DNA of 64,000 nucleotides from Zygaena filipendulae (taxonomy: Eukaryota > Arthropoda > Insecta > Lepidoptera > Zygaenidae): NCBI GenBank assembly GCA_907165275.2, contig OU015654.1:2931501-2995500 (forward strand), in the 5' to 3' direction. The position numbers and the translations under genes were made by a program. Positions 55,101-61,100 of this stretch are shown here, in pieces; the stretch's first letter is position 1; every line of letters starts with the position of its first letter. The notes under the pieces are model-generated. The model saw nothing but the letters and a program-made list of their open reading frames with translations. It was not told where the DNA came from and searched no databases.

Positions 55101-58100
55101 GACGCACACGACGCGGTCGAACAGCTTGAAGTCGGCCGCCTGGTCGGGCGTCGTGTTGCCCTCGTGCAGCTCCGGCTGGGGGCGCACACGCACACGCGCA
55201 TACAAATACACAACTAACATTCAACATTTCGCTCAACACAGCAGCTACCATATAACAGATAACTGAATACCGCGACTGCTTTGATACAACAAGTCACCCT
55301 CACCTTGTAGAGCAGCGTGAGCTTGACCTTGAGCAGCAGCGTGTCGCTCGGGCGCCGCGCGAGCCCCGCCAGCTGCGCGGCCACGTCCCGCGCCAGCGCG
55401 TGCAGCTGCGCCTCCTCCAGCGCGTCGGAGCCGCACGCGCGCCGCGCCGCCGCCGCGTGCGGCTGCCGCTTCACCCACGCCGCCACCTCCGACTGCACCT
55501 TCTCGCTGCACCCGGGGGACACGGACAGTTAGACATACACATCATCTTTATTTGAAATAAGAATAACTTAATATCTATATAATAAAAATGAATCGTCAAA
55601 TGTGTTGGTAAGCGCATAACTTACAAACGACTGCACCAAATTGGAAAAATGATTTTTTTTTGTGTTCGTTATTGTCAGGACAAGGTTTATATAAAAGAAG
55701 TTTGGAGTTCCTGCGGGAATTCCGAAACTCACGCGGGTGAATCTCCGAAACGGTTGGACCGATATTGACGGGACTTTCACCGCTAATTAGCTGTTGTTAT
55801 AAGGAGTAAATTAGACTGCATTGGAGTTCCTGCGGGAATCACGAAACTCACGCGGGTGAAACCGCGGGTCACAGCCAGTAACTAAATATAACAATGACAG
55901 TAAATGAAGGAATCTTAACAATTTATAAGAAGGGATTGTTTAGTATTTGCTACAATGCCAAACTGGACACCGACTATTCACATAGAATGCGGCAGCGCAT
56001 ATTTTCAGCGGAGCCCGTAATGCGATGCGTTCGCGCTATACTCAGTCGCTTGTTGTCAAACAAAAAATAAAATTATAGATTATTCTACTAATATTATAAA
56101 TGTGAAAGTGTGGATGTTTGTTACTCAATCACGCAAAAATGGCTGGCACTTTTTATCACCCGCGGTAATTATGAAGTTCCCGCGGGAATTTCGGGATAAA
56201 AAAGTGCCCTATGTCCTTCTCTGGACCCCTGACAACGTGCATGCCAAATTTTATTTATTGCTTATCTACGTCCATTTATAATATTAATAGGATAAATCAT
56301 GATTTATCAATAATCGAATATATCGGGCTTGTTAAGGAAACCTTTGAGTATAACTATAGTAGTACACTCGGGTGGGGGTTTTCTGACATTTGCGTCGGTT
56401 ATTGGAGTGTGTCGTTCAAGGGCACTGACCCGAGGCGGTCGGGCCACAGGTCGCTCTCGAAGTACACGTCGGTGCGCAGGTGGCGCGCGAGCCGCTCGAA
56501 CAGCTCGGGGTACTGGCGCGTGTAGGCGAGCACCAGCTCGCGGCAGCGCGCCGAGTACAGCCACGCGCCGCTCGCCGCGCAGCGCCGCGTGTAGCCCGCC
56601 ACCTCCTGGTTCTGGGTACCACGAGTGACGACACACGCGGACGTCACGTAAGCAAGTTCACTGACCTTATTTCCACTAAGCGCCGAGTCGCGGACGGCTG
56701 GCCGCGCGCGATTCGGCGCTTAAATGGAAATTGTCTTATGCATCTCTGAATAGGAGCCGCTTAGATAAGGTCTAAGACGTGACGTCCATTTAGTATAGTG
56801 CGAAACAAATTTATTAATTTAGGTTTAAAGTTGTAAAAAAATTGTATACTAATTTTGTCAACTCTCTGTGTAATCTGTATGTGTGTGTGTCTGTTGTGCA
56901 ATAAAAAATATTCTATTCTATTCTAAGCCGTTTGTTTATGGTTCGCTGTACTGGTGACTGTTTAAAACGGAACGCACTCCAGTATACTGCCGTCCAGTCA
57001 TTTTCATTGTGGTTGTTATCCGTAATAAAGAAATATACTCAAAATTTTCGTTTTTAGTCTTGTCGTGTGGATTAACAAATACCTACTATTGGACATGACG
57101 TATTTTGTAGATCGAGTGACGACACGTCTCAGTTCAGTTTATACGGGATTTATGCTGGATTATGACTGGAATTTAAATTTTCATACTCCGGCAACAATGA
57201 TATAGAAGCTGGGGAGTGCTGTAGTCAGCGCTTGCGCGCGTGTATATGCCTGCGCGTTGGTTTGTGTCTGTGTGTGTATGTGCGTGCGTGCGTGTGTGTT
57301 CGTGCGTGCGTGCGTGCGTGCATGCTGGGGCGGGACCGACCTTCTTGTTGAACTTGAGGTTGAGGCCGATGTTGACCTTCTCCTGCGCGTCGGTGGGCAG
57401 GTCGTTGCGCGCGCCCGCCACCACCAGCACGGTGCCCGTGATGCGCGACAACATCTGCGCCGATATACCTGCACGACGACGCGCAAACACATATATATAT
57501 ATATATATATATACGTAGATATATAATGCGTATACTAGCTGTTCCGCCGCAAGTTCACGCGCGGTAATTTCAGAGTTCCCGCGGCAACTCCGGGTTATAA
57601 TATAGCCCATGACACTCACAAATAACGTGGCTTTCTATTGGTAATAATTGTCATACCTTACAGTACTATCAATAATGTCGGAACATACCCAATAACTGTC
57701 AGCTGTCAGTGAATAATTGTCACTTGTAGATTATACAAAAACTGTCAAACTTTCGTCAAGGTCTGTACCAAGGTCATTTTCGTTGGGTACGAGGAGGCAT
57801 GACAAAGGTGGGAGGTGGAGAGCGTAGCTTCTTTATATAATCTCTATTCTTTGGTAGTAGTCTGTAGGTACTTGATTTATAGGGACCCCACTTGCAACCG
57901 GGGACCCCACCTGCAATCAGACGCTATATCTATGACTGGATACAGCTTACTAGAAACCGGTGTCTAGACCGGTAATCCGCCGCTACCAGCTACTGGGGTC
58001 TCACTTGCAACCTAGGGCCCCCACCGGCGCCGGCCCCGGGCCCCCCACCCGCGCCGCGTACGTACCGCACTCGGCGGCGGCGTGGTGCGCGGGCCGGTAG

Positions 58101-61100
58101 TCGCTGGGCACGCTCGCGGCGCGCACGCGGGGCTCCTCTGCCGCGTGGATCTGCACCTTGATGCGCCCGCTCACCACCGTCGGGTCCACCACCTGCGCAC
58201 ACCGATACACACCTTAGTGCACGGTAATAAAGTACAAATCTAGTCTAAGCTGCTATCAAAAAGTGGAACTCCTCCTACACCGTTTGACCGATTGAAACCA
58301 AACTTTGCATGCTGATCAAGAGTGGCCATGGCAATGTCGACGTGATTTTTTTTTTTATATCATAATATTATGTACCATTGAGGATAATCAACGAAAAACT
58401 GTTGCATCACATTCTTCTGAAAAATATAATTTTGAATTGTTCAAGTACTGAGGAACGACTTTCCGCTTAACGCTTCGCTCCGATGATATGGCATGGTCAG
58501 GTCCGAAGGACCAACACATTCCGATTTAGTATCTGCTAGCAACCCGTGGTCCTACTGACATAGGTTTTTTTTTCAACGAGTAGCCTAATAACGGTGTGTT
58601 TTCTATCAGTGCGGGCATGCGTGTGTGCGTGTGTGCGTGTGTGTGTGGGTGTGTGCCTGCGTGCGTGCGTGCTTGCGTGCATGCGTGCTTGCGTGTATGC
58701 GCGGGTGCGTACATGTGCAAACGCGTGTGTGCAGTGTGCAGTGTGCAGTGTGTAGGTGCGCGTGGGTGTGCGCGTTGTGCTCACGGTGGCGTAGCAGCCG
58801 TAGTAGGGCCCCCTCGTGAGCAGGAACAGGCCGCTGCCGGGCGGGAAGGCGTCGGCGGGCGTGTCGAGGCGGCGCGCGCGGCGCACGGCGTGCTCGCGCG
58901 CGTCGCGCACCACCGCCTGCAGCGCGTGGCCGCACGCCACGCCGCACCACTCCGGCTCCAGCGCCACGCGGCTGTCGCCCTCCACCATCCATTTGTAGCC
59001 TGCGCCCGTACATACATATCTAGTCTGATCTCACCTAATGGGTAGGCAGATAAAGCCCTCGACACTTCGACCTACGAGCCTCTCTCTACTCCCTGAAGAC
59101 CTCGACGGCGAAGACTAGTGCAATACACCATACAGATCTTGGCTGAGGTGCCATAAACTTTTATGTAGTACCTATATAACTTTCCTTTTTTTTGCGGTAC
59201 TTCGAACTCAAAGCTTAAAAGGATGAGGAGGTAATACTAATCAGATCACAACGCATGTTTGTATCGAGGGCGGTTTTTAGGATTCTCTTCGTTTTCTTAC
59301 CCGCAATGGTTTTGTGGTCATATCTATATAATAAAAATGAATCCCCAAATGTGTTGCTAAGCGCATAACTTCCCAACGACTGCACCAAATTGGATATTTT
59401 TTTTTTGTGCTTGTTATTGTCAGACAAAGGTTTATATAAAATAAGTTTGGAATTCCTGCGGGAATTCCGAAAGTCACGCGGGTGGATCTCCGAAATGGTT
59501 GGACCGATATTGACGGGACTTTCACTGCTAATTAGCTGTTGTTACAAGGAGTGAATTAGACTGCATTGGAGTTCCTGCGGGAATCCCGAAACTCACGCGG
59601 GTGAAACCGCGGGGCACAGCTAGTAATAAATAATATTTTGGGGTTTCAGATAAACAATGTTTAAATTTTTATCACGACTCAATGACCGTTTTTCGCTATT
59701 CCTCGTAGTTTTGAATTTGGTCATCCACGTTCACTTGAAAAACTCAAAGTATAGATTACCTTTAAGGTTGACGGCGTGGACGATCGTATCGATGCTCCCC
59801 AGTTCGATTCCGAGACGATTCTTGTGGCTGGAAGAAAAAAAAATCTGACATGTGATATTTGTCACTGACAGCTGACAGTCAGCTCGGTGGTGTAAACCCT
59901 ACGATACGCACACACGCACAACACGTTTACATACAAGCCGGCCGCCTTCACTTGAGGGAAAGGAGTTGATTCAGTTTATTTGTATGGAATATCACCGGGC
60001 TGATGTGACTAAGGTGTTATAGCAACAGGTAGCGGCTCGGTGGAGCACTCACTGCTCTATGATGGAGGAGCGCTCCCCCAGCCACAGCTGGTGCAGGCCG
60101 CCGGCGTTGGGCTCCACGCTGTAGGCGGGCGCGCTGCCCTTGCCCTTGCCCCTGCGCTCGGCCGCGTGGTGGATGCGCATCTGTTCGTTGGACACCGACA
60201 CCACTCTGAAACAAAAAGCGCACGTCACGTACGGACCTATACTGCTTCTACGCTAAAAAAATCACAATACATATTATTATCCTTACTAATATTATAAATA
60301 CGAAAGTGAGTTTGTTTGTTTGTTACGCTTTTACGCCTCAACGGCTCAACGGATCATCACAAAATTTTGCGTACATATTGTCAGCGATACAGAAAAGGAC
60401 ATAAGGGTACTTTTGTTTCACAATTCATGTGGAATCTCCGAAGTTAACGCGACTGAAAACACGGCACAGCTAGTCTAAATATACACACGGGATTTCTTTA
60501 TATTTGGTTTTTTAAAGCATCAACAACAACTTCGAGTCCGGAATTAGGAGATGAAAGTACGTCACACTAATTTCGTGATTTTTTTACCACGTCCTTGTCG
60601 GAGTTGGTTACATTTATTTTGTCAGACCCCCCTCCCCACCAGTGTGACATCACATATTTTGCAAAATTATTAAGTTAAAACAGCAGTTCTGACAAAACAA
60701 TTTAAACCTTATCCTATGCATACACAGATAGGGTTGGAAATGTTTACGATGCAAAGAGATGTATAAGATTTTGAAATGTGACGTCAAGAAACTTGGCAGC
60801 CCTCCCACCCCTTGTCACACAAATCCACACTTCGTCTGCCCCTCCCCTCGGACCGTTGTAACGTGTGAGGTGCTTTATGGATGGTGGCCCTTACTTGGCC
60901 TTGGTGAGGTGCGGCCAGCCGACCCACACGACGCTGCCCAGTAGCTGCTGCGCCAGCGCCTCCAGCTCGGGGGCCCCCCGCGCGGGCTCCTCGCGCGCCG
61001 CCGCCGGGGCCACCAGCTCCACGATCATGTTCTCGTTGCGCGACGGCTGGTCGAACACCTTTACTTTGCACTTCTTCAAATATGTCTAAAAAAGAAAAAA

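Noticed and set aside
58618..58775. CRISPR-like or telomere-like array
   Set aside because: Units are a few bases long with no spacers, and the sequence is a simple GT/GCGT microsatellite.
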